Assembly (NCBI GenBank): GCA_039881145.1
Contig: JAYKKI010000134.1
Location: 1,150,001-1,214,000 of the forward strand
DNA from: Druceiella hillmani
Lineage: Eukaryota > Arthropoda > Insecta > Lepidoptera > Hepialidae
DNA length: 64,000 bases
Reading direction: 5' to 3'
Shown piece after piece: positions 40,346-52,673 of this stretch. Numbering within the stretch: the stretch's first letter is position 1; every line of letters begins with the position of its first letter. The notes under the pieces are model-generated. The model had not been told where the DNA came from and did not search any database. It saw only the letters and a list, made by a program, of their open reading frames with translations. The position numbers were made by a program, and so were the translations under genes.

Positions 40346-41595
40346 GAACTACAGGAGAAGGAAGAATATACAAATGCAAAGGCAGTTCACCATTCTGTAG
40401 ATCCTGATAACCATTGTTTCTTCAAAAAAAAGTTGTCCATCTCTGCAAATTATAGACTTTGACAACATTTAAATTTTTAGTATCAAATTATTTTAGTATC
40501 GATTTATGTTTAAGTTTTTATTATCGAAGTAATTTTCTTCTTTAGTATCAAATTATTTTTAGTAAAATAATTAATTTTACTGGCAATGAAAATTATAATA
40601 ACAAGAGATGGAATTATTAAAGGCGTCACATTGCATTTCCCAATGGATGTAGTAACTAATAATCCCATTTTAAATGATTATGAGTTAATTAATGGGTATT
40701 CTTGTGAAAATTTAACATAATTTGTGTGAAATGTGACATATAATGCATAAAATTACTAATTGTTTTCCATACAGTAGTATTTGTTTTGTTGTCGCAAGTA
40801 AACTATCAATCAAAAGTTGTTGTGTTTAATTGTGTGCTAGAATAAAATTAAAAATCGTGTTCTTAATAGTTTTGTTGAAAATTTATAAAATATAGCGTAA
40901 TTTCATATTTATTGAAAAAAAGAAAACAGTAGAAAGTAATTGGAGCAGTAAATACAGCATGATCCCATTAGTTCATTAGTGCAATAGATTATAATATAAA
41001 ATGTACAATGACAGATAACGATTCTTGTCTGACTTTAACAAAGGCCTTTTTATAGTCTCCATAATAACCTATGGCATCTATTGAATTTTTCCTTATCATC
41101 ATGAGGTTAACACACCACAAACCGGCTTTCACAGAGAGGTGACTAAGCAAATTATCCTTTCATCTGAACGCTAAGAAGCATTATGCTCCTCGCAGTACTA
41201 CACTTTTCTAACTGAATACAATATTCAAACGATACAAACACTCGCATGTGGTGGAATTACCCTTCCTTAAACCTAAGTGCTTACATCAAAAAGCATCAGT
41301 AATGATGTCGATTGAGCCTCTTGATGAGTTCCCTTGCGAAACCAGATATTGAAACTCGAAGCGCAAATTGATAGATTATATAAATTGGTTATTATTTTAT
41401 TTTAAATGAATCATTTCTGCTATTTGGATGTTATAAAGGTTTAGTTGCAAGTACTAGCATTTTGAGTATAGAGGAACGAGACGTATTTCCGTATATAAAA
41501 ACTAAAATAGCCATTTTACGAAAACTATATTACTAAAATGGAAATCATTATTCAGCAACTCATTCTCAATTTATAAAACACGAATAAGTATTCTT
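40346..41595. other. No recognisable feature
   Basis: AT-rich DNA. A TTTAGTATCAAATTATTTT motif occurs twice near 40,477 and 40,540. No coding motif seen. Confidence 0.5.
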
Positions 41596-41599
41596 TGTA

Positions 41600-42170
41600 T
41601 TTATTAATAATTGAATATAACAATAAAACTATGACTAATTTATGTGCGTCGTAAATATTTTCCAAGGTGGGAAATGGTTATTTGAACGTATTCATTAGTA
41701 ATTAAACGTGATAGTAAAACTATGACATAATAAGGATATGTGTGTACATAGTTAATCTACGAGCGTTGAAAATATTTTACAAGTTGAGGTATGGTTGTTT
41801 GAACGTATTCAGTACTAATTAGACGTGATAGTAAAATTATGACATCAAAAGTGTACGTGTGTACATTAGCTATGTACCACCTACGTGCGTCGGAAATTGT
41901 TTACAAGGTGAGGAATAGTTGATTGAACGTACTCATTAGTAAAAAAGTGGCAGTAAAACTATGATTTTGGAAGATTATGTGTATACATAATTAATCTACG
42001 GGCATCGGAAATATTTTACAAATTTAGATATGGTTGTTTGAAATATTTTACAAGGTTTAGGTATGGTGGTTGTTGGAAATATTTTACAAGGTGAAAAATA
42101 GTTGATTGGACGTATTAATCACCAATGACACGTGACCGTAAAACTATAATTTCGAAAAGGTATGTGCTTT
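41600..42170. repeat. Minisatellite-like tandem repeat, about 90-185 bp period
   Basis: Five imperfect units. The marker GTAAAACTATGA (or close variants) recurs near 41,624, 41,715, 41,832, 41,953 and 42,137, with GAACGTATTCATTAGTAATT and GGAAATATTTTACAAGGT-like elements in each unit. The fourth unit has an extra internal duplication of the TATTTTACAAGG block. It ends where segment B begins. Confidence 0.85.
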
Positions 42171-44170
42171 CCTTTGTTGATATACCTCAATAAATTACTC
42201 AATGAAATTTATAAAAAAATTTCACTACATTTCAGGTTGGTTTAAAAAAAGCTGATTTAATATAACAAATAAGTAATATTTTTCGTCTAAATCAAGAACA
42301 TAAGTAGTTTATTTATCAGAAAAACCTCTACAAAGATTGTCATTAGCATTAAGTTCAGAGAGATACATATAATATTGTACTATACCCAAGCGAGGTTAAT
42401 AACGTTTAGGTATAAAGATTTATTTAGTAAAAATTCAAGGAAATATTATATTACTAAAGTAGATAGAAATATTAATAACGGAAACACGTAATCTAAGATC
42501 TATAAATTATAGAGATGCTATCATCAAAGCGTAAATTTACGAAAAGATCAAAATATGTTATTTGTAAAACTATTTTCAGCGAGAATAAATCCGTACTCAA
42601 AACTTACAACAAATGGTATAATAATTGTTTTTTTTTATACAAAGTTATTAATGGAAATGTTTTTATTCCGTGTTACTACGTAAAAATATATTTTCCATCA
42701 CTTGACGTTCTAAATAAAGACCAAAACTTTTCTTTTCAATAACATTTTTTTGAATAATTTTCGACCTAATGATAATATAGTATGCTCTGTTACAGTTAAT
42801 GACTTAGGTATTATACGCAGTTAGAAAGAGACAATTTTATTTTGTCGAACAACAGACAAAAAATCAACAACCATGCAGATAACATCAGTACCAGAGGGCT
42901 AATGATAATATAAGAAGTTACGTAGGTACATTATTTTCAAAATACCGTAATGAACAATATTTAATTAAATTTGATTTGGTAGACATCGGGCTACCAGAAA
43001 GATGGTGGTAATAACCTGATAATCATAAAAAGGTTTTTGCGCATCGAGGGTTTCATACTTCTGGTTAAATAAGTAAGTAATTTCGTATAATACAAACAAC
43101 AACTGGATGCTGTGCAGTCTACTTAGTCAAATTTGTGAATATTTTTGAGTAGTTTCTTTTTTTAAGACACTCTAGATATCAGGTTTATCATGTAATTTTT
43201 AAATGAATGTCTACTAACGTAAATAGTATAAAAAATATGTAGATGGATGGTGGAACAGAATGTCATACGTTTTGCGTGATTAGATTGCTAATATATACAA
43301 ACTGTGCAATATAAAATTAAAATAACTTCAAAATTTCGTTTATAAATCAACATGGTTAAAGAGTATAACCTTGGTCGTATATATTTGGTTCTCCAAAGAG
43401 AAGGAAGGAACTTTTTGTAATTTTGATACAGGCACAGAGTTATGACCAAGCAACTTATGTATCTATGCCAATTATTAAGTTTTTCGAAATTAAATTTATT
43501 ATATTTTAGTTAAATTAGAATGATGTCTTCATAATAAATCTCAGCCTTCATTTGGGAAAATGCATTTTTCTTTCTATTGTGTGTGCAAATATTGAATATA
43601 TTATTGTGTATTTTGTGACATTAATATAAAATATAGTTATTCTCATAGTTCGACTATCCCGTCCTATATGATAGAATAAAATATTAATCTTTATTTAATT
43701 ATGCGCAGAGTTTTCTCAAAATATATAGTATTATTCTCATTTATCTGGAATACCTCTATCCAATCAATCAGCTTGAATCAATTAGCTGAGCCAATCAGAT
43801 TGGGACAGGTGGAGGCCCAACAATCTAACCAACAATAAGTCGTTATCCCTTTTTCGCAAACCATAACATTTTAGATAACCGTTAGTTACTAATATTGTCT
43901 TTAGCTCTGCAGCTAAATTCGTCGATTTTAGAATAATTTTTGTTGCCTTGTAGCAATAGTGGAGAAAAGTAAGATGGTTAACAATATCATAGTTTTGTTT
44001 AAAGCGTTCAGTTATACTAATATTTATATTTGTATATTTCAAAAGGTATAGCCAAAAAAACAATTCGCAACTTCAGCAATACTAAAGAGGCTTTAGTTTT
44101 TAATGTTTACAGAGAGCTTTAATTCATAATTCGTTAAAAAGAATTGAAACATAAGATAAAACTTATGGTT

Positions 44171-44254
44171 TTATTACAAATAACTGAATATATGTAGGTA
44201 GGTAAATGTATAAACACACATATATACCTGTATATACTCTGTTATTTGTAATAA
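44171..44254. repeat. 14-bp inverted repeat, long loop
   Basis: TTATTACAAATAAC at 44,171-44,184 and its exact complement at 44,241-44,254, separated by 56 nt of TA/CA-rich sequence. It lies within the part of B absent from C. Confidence 0.85.
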
Positions 44255-44954
44255 GTCAACAGGTCATACATATATATATGTATATGCATTAATTTATTGT
44301 GATGACAACAATAATACAGATGATAGAAAAATAACAAGAAAAGCTAATCATGCTTGTCATTTTGGGATTTGTTTCGGATTTGGTGCCGTGTTATTTATTT
44401 TAAAATAATGAAAAGCATATGAAAACTAGAAAAGCAAAAAAGAAAAATAAACAACAACGAGGAAGTGAGAGATAGATAGAATGTAGGTGTCAGTTAGAGT
44501 TGACTACTCGGACCTCACGATTGCTACTTGCGATTATTTTAAACCAAACTCGGAATATTGTAATTATCTCAAAATTAACGAGAACGGTCGCCAATTGTTT
44601 TGTTCGTCAAATTATTGGCATTTTCTTAAAATTATCACAATATTTCAATTCTACGACGTACATAAAATATTAAAATTTAGACATATTTATTTTTGACAAT
44701 CAGCATTTATACGTCCATTCTCGTACAAAACATTATTTAATTGAATTTTAAATAGTGAAAATGAGAGAAAATTTAATTAAAATCACAACAATTTCTTTTT
44801 TCGAAAGACCAGGTCTACATAAGAAATCAACAATCATAAAAATATTTAAGGATAAAAGTAAGTTAGCGAACATGTCAAATGATAATCTTTCAGTTTAATT
44901 CTTACTTTCATATATGATCTCATATACAAAGAATACCCTTTTCTTCCAAAGAAT

Positions 44955-45108
44955 AATCTTTGCTAATAGCCCACCTGAAGATGTTGTAATACAACGAAAC
45001 CTAGGTCGTGGTAAAAAACTTAAAGAAAGTAGAAATAATACTATATCACGTAGTTTCATTTAATTGTGAATAATGAATTTCTACAAAATTAACGCCAAAT
45101 ATATTCAA
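44955..45108 (+). mobile_element. Penelope-like tail with hammerhead motif
   Basis: A single-arm copy of the same tail as at 32.6 kb, ending AACGCCAAATATATTCAA at 45,108. It is inserted in segment B exactly where collinearity with segment C is lost (50,885), so no target duplication can be read. Downstream sequence (from 45,109) resembles C near 54,970. No reverse transcriptase remains. Assignment to Penelope-like elements rests on the ribozyme plus tail arrangement. Confidence 0.65.
44971..45011 (+). ncRNA. Hammerhead ribozyme motif
   Basis: The parts occur in type I order. Stem I is CCAC (44,971-44,974) with GTGG (45,008-45,011). The core CTGAAGA (44,975-44,981) fits CUGANGA. Stem II is GTTGT-AAT-ACAAC (44,983-44,995) after one unpaired T. 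The second core is GAAA (44,996-44,999). Stem III is a minimal ACC-TA-GGT (44,999-45,006) in which the A-T pair next to the core is kept. The cleavage-site C is 45,007. Every invariant core position is present. Self-cleavage is predicted, not shown. Minimal hammerheads of this style are established in Penelope-like element termini. Confidence 0.75.
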
Positions 45109-46352
45109 TATTTAAGTTTAAATTAAACATATTAAGTAATATTTTGAAAAAGAGTAAATTTTATGCCAATTATTCCAAATGTCAGACACAGGAAGGCTCT
45201 GAAATCTAGAAGAAATTATGACAAAACGATTAGAAAGAACATAAATAAAATTCGATCAGTTTGCATCAAAAATTTAATATTTAGAGTCCACTAAATAATT
45301 AGTCTTACATATTTGGAAAATATTATAGTTAATATATTTGTATACATAGTCGTTAGATAGCATTAATATTTATATATAATTGAGTTTTAATACCAAAAAC
45401 CATTAAATATTTAACCAAATTTAAGTATTTACCTTGTACTAATGTATTTTTCTTCCAACCTAACTAAGTTAATGTAAGCCTTGTATAGTGAGTTGTACTC
45501 GTGCTTAAAAGAATTATTTAAAGTTTCTTCTGTCATTTGTGTCATATTTTTCTTCACCCTACAAGAATTATCTGACTAACGGTAGATTTCGTCATGACTT
45601 TCAGTTATTTAATATTCCACTTGAATGCTTTATAAATGCGTTAAAATATTTATCAATTAATATACAATAAAAGAAGAAAGTAACTTAAATAAATTCAAAT
45701 CTGTTAAATCGTTTTTGAGGAAATCACAAACAAGCATGCTTACGCCCTTTTTTTTGTGGCTGGGCGCGATTTGAATTTTTTAATAATGAAGTCAATTTGC
45801 TCACTCAAAATGTTTTAATTTTCACATCAATACAACAAAGAGAAAAACAACCGCACCTCCATTACGGAAATGTGTTTCCATCCGCCGACCACAAAAGAAA
45901 GTCTGAAACCAAATGCACTATACATGTACTTGCATTATGAGAAATCAGTGCAACATTTGATCAGGTGGCCGGCTGATTTATTGAATTTTTATGGGATCAC
46001 TCTGCAAGTAACATTTCGCACTGCCCAGCCGCCCTTTATCTCGCTTGTGATATATCAATGAAGTAAAAATTTCATCTGAATATAAATATTCACGATTGAG
46101 TGGACTTATCGACATTTAGGCTAAATAAACTGACTCTATGCCGGCAGTCATAGAGTATAGGCGGATGTTATATAAACCAATTATCGTGGCTCCCATTCAA
46201 CTCGAGTGATTGACGGTCTTCTAAATAATTTGAGGGATGTTATGTCCGCACAGCTAGTCATTTACTTCAAAGAAAATGAAGGTTTGGGCAGTATTTGAAT
46301 TTAGGTGCAATAATATCTGTATCTTGCTAATTATATAGGTAGAAAACTTATT

Positions 46353-46458
46353 TAGAATTTAATACAATTAAATGAAACTACGTTACGTTAGTTTCATTCA
46401 ATTGTGAATAATGAATTTCTACAAAATTAACGCCAAATATATTCAATAGAATTTAATA
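46353..46458. mobile_element. 82-bp Penelope-like tail insertion, 12-bp target duplication
   Basis: The insertion 46,365-46,446 is flanked by TAGAATTTAATA at 46,353-46,364 and 46,447-46,458. The matching place in segment C (55,754-55,765) has a single TAGAATTGAATA, an empty site. The insert starts with an inverted repeat (CAATTAAATGAAACTACGT ... ACGTTAGTTTCATTCAATTG) and ends AACGCCAAATATATTCAA, like the copies at 32.6 and 44.9 kb, but has no hammerhead. Confidence 0.85.
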
Positions 46459-47525
46459 GCCAATATTATTATCACAAAGAAACGTGTTAAGACATTTGTA
46501 AAAAATTTACTTTATTTTATTTGAAGAATTTATTTCTTTGTGGATTGTTCCTTTGAAGAAATATTACCGGTCTTCAATTTTCCTATAATAACCTTATTAT
46601 TTATTTTATAATCTTATTATAGGTTTTTGTATAAATTCATCGTTTCAAATGTGCTCTCAAAATATCACTGTAGATAACTTCAAAAAAATTTACACTTTTT
46701 CTCTGACGATTAATCTATTATTTAGTGAAAACTGGAATCTATAAAACATATCGACGAAAATAATCGTAACGTTAGTGAAAAAATTGTCTACCTTCTGGAA
46801 AACATTACCAACATATTTTTTCTATTCCCTCGGATAAGTTGAAATAAAAAAAAATCAGGTATTTGGTCAAGGATAATATTCGGCAATACACGGTTAAAAG
46901 AGATAAAAGCAAAATAAAGCGTAAGTTTGACACTTTCTCTATGCATATAAAATATAATATCTAAAAAGTAAACTCTCGTAATTGCTTAGAAATTATGTCT
47001 ACCACTAAATTATTTTTACTTGCAAATAAAATTAAATTTCATTCGGTAATTGTAAATGTTTAGTCAATTAAACCTATGTAATCGAAATCTATAATAATTT
47101 ACTTTCCATTAGGTATAGATACATCTATATATCAGCTAAAACAGGTTTTTTTCTTTACTGAACTATTTATATTAAACTACTTATATTAATTATTGTTTAT
47201 TGTTATCTCCTCATTTTAATCTATGATATCGAGTGTGCTTAAAATTCAATAAATATTTTGCAACTTTCGGTGAAATAGTCTAAATTTATTACAAATGACA
47301 ATATTATAAAAACGGTAAATAAATTCTGAAAGCTTCCAAAAGCTCTTATGAATATACTGATCTAGAATATGTGGTATGTAAAAAGCCCATCGGTTTATTT
47401 ATTAAGAATTAAAAGATAATTTAGCAATGTTTAGTAGGAATAGCGCTGTTAAAAGCAAGTATATAAATAAACATTTCCAAAACAACTTAATACTTTTCAG
47501 TTCATTTAATTAATAGAATAAACAA

Positions 47526-47903
47526 TTACTTACAATACTCTTCAAGTAGGGTCTGGGTGAAAAACGTCCTAAATTTTGATTTTGTTATTTTTTTAGTTTC
47601 CGATGATACATAGTTCGAGAATAGGTAATTCCGATGATGTGGGTCGTGTTTTGAAATAATCTTATATTCGACATTTCCCTCCATAGATCCGATAAAACTT
47701 GTAAACTGTTTGACATGAAGTAATACATATTTCTTTATGTTTGTATATTTAAGTTTTTGCATAAAGTGCACGAAACTGCATGGGATCGTTCTTAAAAGAT
47801 TCTGATGGTTAATATGGTTGGAATTTTTAACTGTCCATTCAATATAGACGTGAGGTGTATCTTTTGTGATATTGGCATATATTTTATGATTCCACATATC
47901 CAA
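47526..47903 (-). other. Unassigned 125-codon frame in segment B
   Basis: A minus-strand open frame starting MDMWNHKIYANI and including FIGSMEGNVEYKIIS. Segment C (57,170-57,500) has the same sequence with a frame shift and stops, and segment A (14,700-14,970) has a more diverged, broken counterpart reading IIGTVEENDENKII. Of the codon differences between B and C that I compared in the best block, most change the amino acid, which argues against a protein under selection. No family recognised. It may be the ruin of an exon carried by the ancestral unit, or chance. Confidence 0.25.
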
Positions 47904-48164
47904 TAGTCACTCACTTCAATTTCGACTGTTTTTATTAGTTTTTGATAAATTGAGAGCAATTTATAAAATTTCCAATTCCGGAACTAATATCTTAGAATTA
48001 TACATATGACAATTCCAGAGATATTGCATGAAATGCCTACAAACAATATGCCATACCCCATAACCGAAACAGCTAAAGTAGTGCTATAAAAAAAACAATA
48101 TTGCTAAAATGTTATCTGACTTGGTCTAAAAATCTGTAGAAATAATAATCAATTTCATAGTTTT

Positions 48165-48600
48165 TAGCGTTCCATATCTCAAAAGACCGTTTGTCAAGAC
48201 CCTTTTTCCCAGGAACGCATGGAGGTATCAAGTTGAAATTGATACTAAATACTTACGTCTCCTCGATCCCTTGTGGCTGTAAATCAAGTTTCTAGGTCAA
48301 TATTCTGCCGTATATTCTGACATTCGCAAATAAATCAAAATCTATGGGGTACTTCCCGTTGACCTAGAATCATGAAATTTGGCAAGAAGCAAGCAAAATG
48401 AATAATTTGTAGTTATATCACACAAAAATATGTTTTCACCTGTGAAAAATACAGTAGGGAACATAATTACGTTCTATAAAATTAAAATTTCGTAAATAGT
48501 TTTACAGAAATATTATGTACTATCAAATATTTATAAATCCCTGAATGTATAAGGAACCCTCCCAGTGCGAGTTCCACTCATGCTTGGCAGGTTTTTTTAG
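48165..48600. repeat. Dispersed insect repeat copy in segment B
   Basis: It runs from AGCGTTCCATATCTCAAAAG through GGAACGCATGGAGGTATCAA and CTATGGGGTACTTCCCGTTG to GTGCGAGTTCCACTCATGCT and TTGGCAGGTTTTTT. The same repeat is at the same place in segment C and I do not find it in segment A, so it entered before B and C separated. It is the same family as the copy at 40,075. Confidence 0.85.
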
Positions 48601-48985
48601 AAACTAACATTATTTTTATGCCTTTGAATTAAATGCTAGGCAATGTATTTATATGGAGGTAATAAACATTTATATTTGTAAATGGTTTAATGACATTACA
48701 ATGTATCCTTAAATGTTGTGAACAAACATGCCTATGTGACATATCACTGAACTCTGATATGTATTTACCATTGAAATATTTATATTATTTTTTATCCGTA
48801 GAGATATTTCCTAGTAAAAATATTGTAAATTTCTAAAACCGGATTTGGAATTTTCGCTTCAACTTTCTAGTAAACTTTAGGTTAATATTATATATTTTTT
48901 TCGACTTTTGACTTCACATATTTTTCGTGGACATTTCTAGATCTCCAGAAAAATCTTAAATAAATAAGGCTCTTTCAAATCTCTA

Positions 48986-49184
48986 TAATAAAGTTAATAA
49001 AAGAGAGAATATTTCGGAAATAGGATTACTTGTCAAAATTGTATTATTATTGTCAAATATGTCTTAAAAATAAATTTCTCATTTTCAATCTTATGATTCA
49101 CACAAAAAGCAAAGTTATTAAAAACTTGTTCACAAAGTGAAATAACTATAAAAATTATCTTCTAATGTTTTTTTTTCTTTCGTT
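48986..49184. other. Junction between segments B and C
   Basis: About 200 bp of AT-rich linker after the shared end AAGGCTCTTTCAAA and before C begins. It contains no obvious transposon ends or target duplications. Confidence 0.6.
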
Positions 49185-51529
49185 AATATACATCAATGAA
49201 AAAAAAATTTGTAAAAAATTTTCACTACTTTTCAGGTCGGTTTACCAAAAAAAAACTGATTTTATATAACGAATAAGTAATATTTTTTATTTAAATCAGG
49301 AAAGATACTTATGTTCCTGTTATTCATCACAAAAACCTCTATAAACGTTGTCATTGGTATTAAGTTCAGAGAGATAGATATAATATTGTACTATACTGAA
49401 GGTAGGTTAATAATTTGTTGAGTAAAATTTCAAGGACATATTATATTACTGAACTAGATAGAAATTTTAATAACGGAAACAGTAATCTAGGGTCTAAAAA
49501 TTAAAGTGACGCTAGCATCATACCGTAAATTTACGAAAAGACCAAAATATATCATTGGTAAAACTATTTTGAGCGAGAAAAAATTAATACCCAAAACTTA
49601 CCACAAATAGTAGAATAATTGGTTTTTTGATATAAAGTTATTGACGGAAATGTTTTTATTCCGTGTTACTACGTAAAAATATATTTTCCATCACTTGACA
49701 TTATAAATAAAGACCAAACTTTTTCGTTTTAATAAAATATTTTTGAATAACTTTCGACCTACTTATAATATAGTAAAGTCTTTTACGGTTAATGACTTAG
49801 GTATTATATGCAGTTAGAATGAAATAATTTTATTTTGTCAAAATACAGGCGAAAAATCAACAACCATGTAGACAAGAGAGGTAATTATATTTTAAGAAGT
49901 TACGTACATTATTAGACATCGGGCGACACGTTGGTATAAGAAATATAATGATAATAACCTGACATTCATAAAAAGGTTTTTGCTAAACCAATTGAAGAAA
50001 ATTCAGATGCGAGTCAGACTCGCGTATCGAGGGTATCGTACTTATTGATAAATAAGTAAATAATTTCATTTTTTTGCTTACAAATAATAATTGGACGCGA
50101 TGCAGTGTGCTTAGTCAAATTTGTAAATATTTTTAGTAGTTTTTGTTAAGACACTCTAGATATCAGGTATATCGTGTAATTTATAAACGAATATTTACTA
50201 ACGTAAATAGTATCAAAAATATGGTAACTGATGGTGGAAGGGGATGTCATACATTTTGCATACTTTTTTACTAATATATATAAACTGTGCAATTTAAAAT
50301 TAAAATAGTTTCAAAACTTCCTTGAAAATTAACATGGTTAAAGAATGTATTCTTGGTCGTCTATATTTGGCTCTTCAGAGAGAAGGAAGATACTTTTTTT
50401 ATGATTTTGACACAGAAACATATTTAACTATGCTAAATATAAATTTTCTTTAAAATAAAATTTATTATATTTTAGTTAAATTAGGTTTATGTTTTTATAA
50501 TAGATCTCATCCTTCATTTGGGAAAATGCATTGTTGTTTCTATTTTAGTGCTTGCAAATATTGGAATTATGATCGAGTATTCTGTGACATTCATATCATA
50601 TATAGTTATTCTGATGGATCGACTATCCCATCTTATATTATGGAATAATAGATTAAACTTTAATTATGCTCAGAATTTTCTCAAAATATCTAGTACTCAT
50701 CTCTTTACATTAGTGTAAATGAAAGAAAATTTAATTAAAATCACAACATTTTTTTAAAGACCAACTCTACGTAAGAAATCAACGAACAATAAAAATATTT
50801 AAGGATAAAAGTAAGTTAGCGAACATGACAAAAGAAAATCTTTCAGGTTAATTCTTACTTTCGTATATCATCTCATATATAATCCCTCTATAACAAAATT
50901 GATTACACTTTGCGCGAAAACCGTTTATAACGAATCCGAAATGTACAATAGATATACTGAATTCTTTCACTAAAAAATAATATGTAATTCTGATTATATT
51001 ACAAATAAGCACATGCAGAAAATTCTAAGTAATTAATTTATAACTAATTAGAGAATAAATTATCGAGCTTCACAAGGATTCTGTCAGAAATAAGATTTGG
51101 GAGTATCTTTGAAACTTACATTCCTACTGCCTCTTGAATTTTAAGATCTTATTTCACTGGGTGAAACAATTGACATCGAGTCTTCGTGAATAAAAATGTA
51201 TGAATTAAAAGCATTATTGGAAGGGATTTATTGAACATTATCAAATATTCTATATAAGAGATCATTCCTTATCACTTTATTTTTATATCGGTATACATAT
51301 TTCATGTCGGTATTATATTGGTATACATATAGGAAGGAGTATGTAAAAGTAAGTTTTCTTCTTAACAAACTATGCCCAGGCTCTGAAAAATAGTAAAATA
51401 TTCAGGAAATAAATACGTCCTAAAATGAATTTGTGAAATTTTTCAATTCAAAAGTATTTACCTTCAATATTAAAGATGGCATGATTATTATAGCAAAGTT
51501 CATTTCGGTAGTTATATGAACCGATTGAG

Positions 51530-51543
51530 TGATGACGTCATCA
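51530..51543. promoter_or_regulatory. CRE-like palindrome TGATGACGTCATCA
   Basis: A perfect 14-bp palindrome containing the full CREB/ATF consensus TGACGTCA. Farther out, CATTTCG and CGAAATG flank it as an inverted pair. There is no neighbouring gene to regulate, so this may be chance. Confidence 0.3.
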
Positions 51544-52310
51544 AAACTAGCACGAAATGAGGCTTGTATTGCTACGTTGTTAATAGTTTGCAATGTTATG
51601 TATTTATATGATCTGTTTTAGATCTATAATTAAAACATATTAACTTATATACAAATTTGGTTTAAACTAGAAATAAACAGGATTTAGTAAAGAGAGAAAC
51701 CGATAACTGAGATAGTGATGTAAGTATTTGTGAATAGTAATAATATGATTGTTAACTTCGTCAAAATACCTAGTATTAACATAATTTGAATCATTTTAAG
51801 AAGATACGTATGTGAATATTCATTCATATGTTTTTTCTGTTATATAATTCATCTTTGAAATTTGAAAATAAGACTAGACTGATATTTTTGATATTCCACA
51901 TGTGCTTCTTATAATTTCATTAATAGTTAATAAAATACATAAAAAAAATTATAAAATGTGAATGGCACCGCGATTTTATTCATAAACGTCTATTTAATAA
52001 TATTAGACACGATGGGACGAGAAAGAAAAAAATCAGCCCCGCTTCTATATAAAGCTTTCACTTGTAAAATTTCATGTATAGGTCCAAAACTGTAACAGAC
52101 GGCTGACGGATAACCGGAGATTATGAGAGTTCTTTGTTTCAGTATTAAACGTTAAAATTATATTGATTATAATGATATTCGAGAGATAATAAAATTATAA
52201 ATTTGCAGAGTGTATAAATAGATAACTAATTGAAGCTTCAGAGCATGCGTTGAACTTCAAACGGTAATTTAAATTGAACGATTTAACTTTTCGTATACGT
52301 TATATTTTTA

Positions 52311-52343
52311 TAAATATTATATTTTATTAAAATATAATATTTA
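52311..52343. repeat. 15-bp A/T-only fold-back, 3-nt loop
   Basis: TAAATATTATATTTT (52,311-52,325) and its exact complement (52,329-52,343) around ATT. Low complexity makes this less significant than the others. Confidence 0.7.
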
Positions 52344-52534
52344 TTAAGATAAAGAAATACTTAAGTATTAAAGTAAATTTATAATTATGGTATTTTAATA
52401 AAATTAAAAAAAATATTCTGTCTCTAGTCCACGCAGCCTCTCTCGTTAGACGCAAGTTGCTACTTACTTTAAGTATTGCAAAATTTAAAACATTTTAACT
52501 CGTAATAATATAATAAAAAAATCACATATACAGT

Positions 52535-52632
52535 ATATCCATCGAGTCTGATTCCACCGTATATCCATCGAGTCTGACTTATAATCAACTTAATTTATAT
52601 ATTATATACTATATCCATCGAGTCTGACTATA
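52535..52632. repeat. Three copies of TATATCCATCGAGTCTGA
   Basis: Near-identical 18-mers start near 52,535, 52,560 and 52,610 in otherwise unrelated AT-rich sequence within segment C. The short block, high identity and uneven spacing suggest recent local copying. Confidence 0.85.
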
Positions 52633-52673
52633 ACTCAACATAATTTTTTGACTATCCTTTCAGAATATTTAAT

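Larger units (their letters stand above)
42170..48985. repeat. Segment B of the three-copy orphan unit
   Basis: Collinear with segment C. Clear pairs: 42.2-43.5 kb with 49.2-50.5 kb; 44,750-44,935 with 50,715-50,885; 45.75-46.36 kb with 55.14-55.76 kb; 46.5-48.98 kb with 55.8-58.68 kb. B keeps a block (43,745-44,745) that C lacks and part of which A retains (5.64-5.77 kb). B lacks the 4.1 kb equivalent of C 50.89-54.97 kb, and a Penelope-like tail sits at that breakpoint. A second small Penelope-like insertion at 46,365 has the empty site in C. B and C both end at AAATAAGGCTCTTTCAAA (about 48,965 and 58,665). No coding family is recognised in it. Confidence 0.85.

Noticed and set aside
41600..42170. 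CRISPR-like array (regular repeats with spacers)
   Set aside because: The period is long and uneven, repeats and spacers are both similar between units, and the host is eukaryotic. It is a minisatellite.
50335..50455. Small 40-codon frame MVKECILGRLYLALQREG in C with a similar start in B
   Set aside because: B stops early, A does not preserve it, and the changes are not biased to silent sites.
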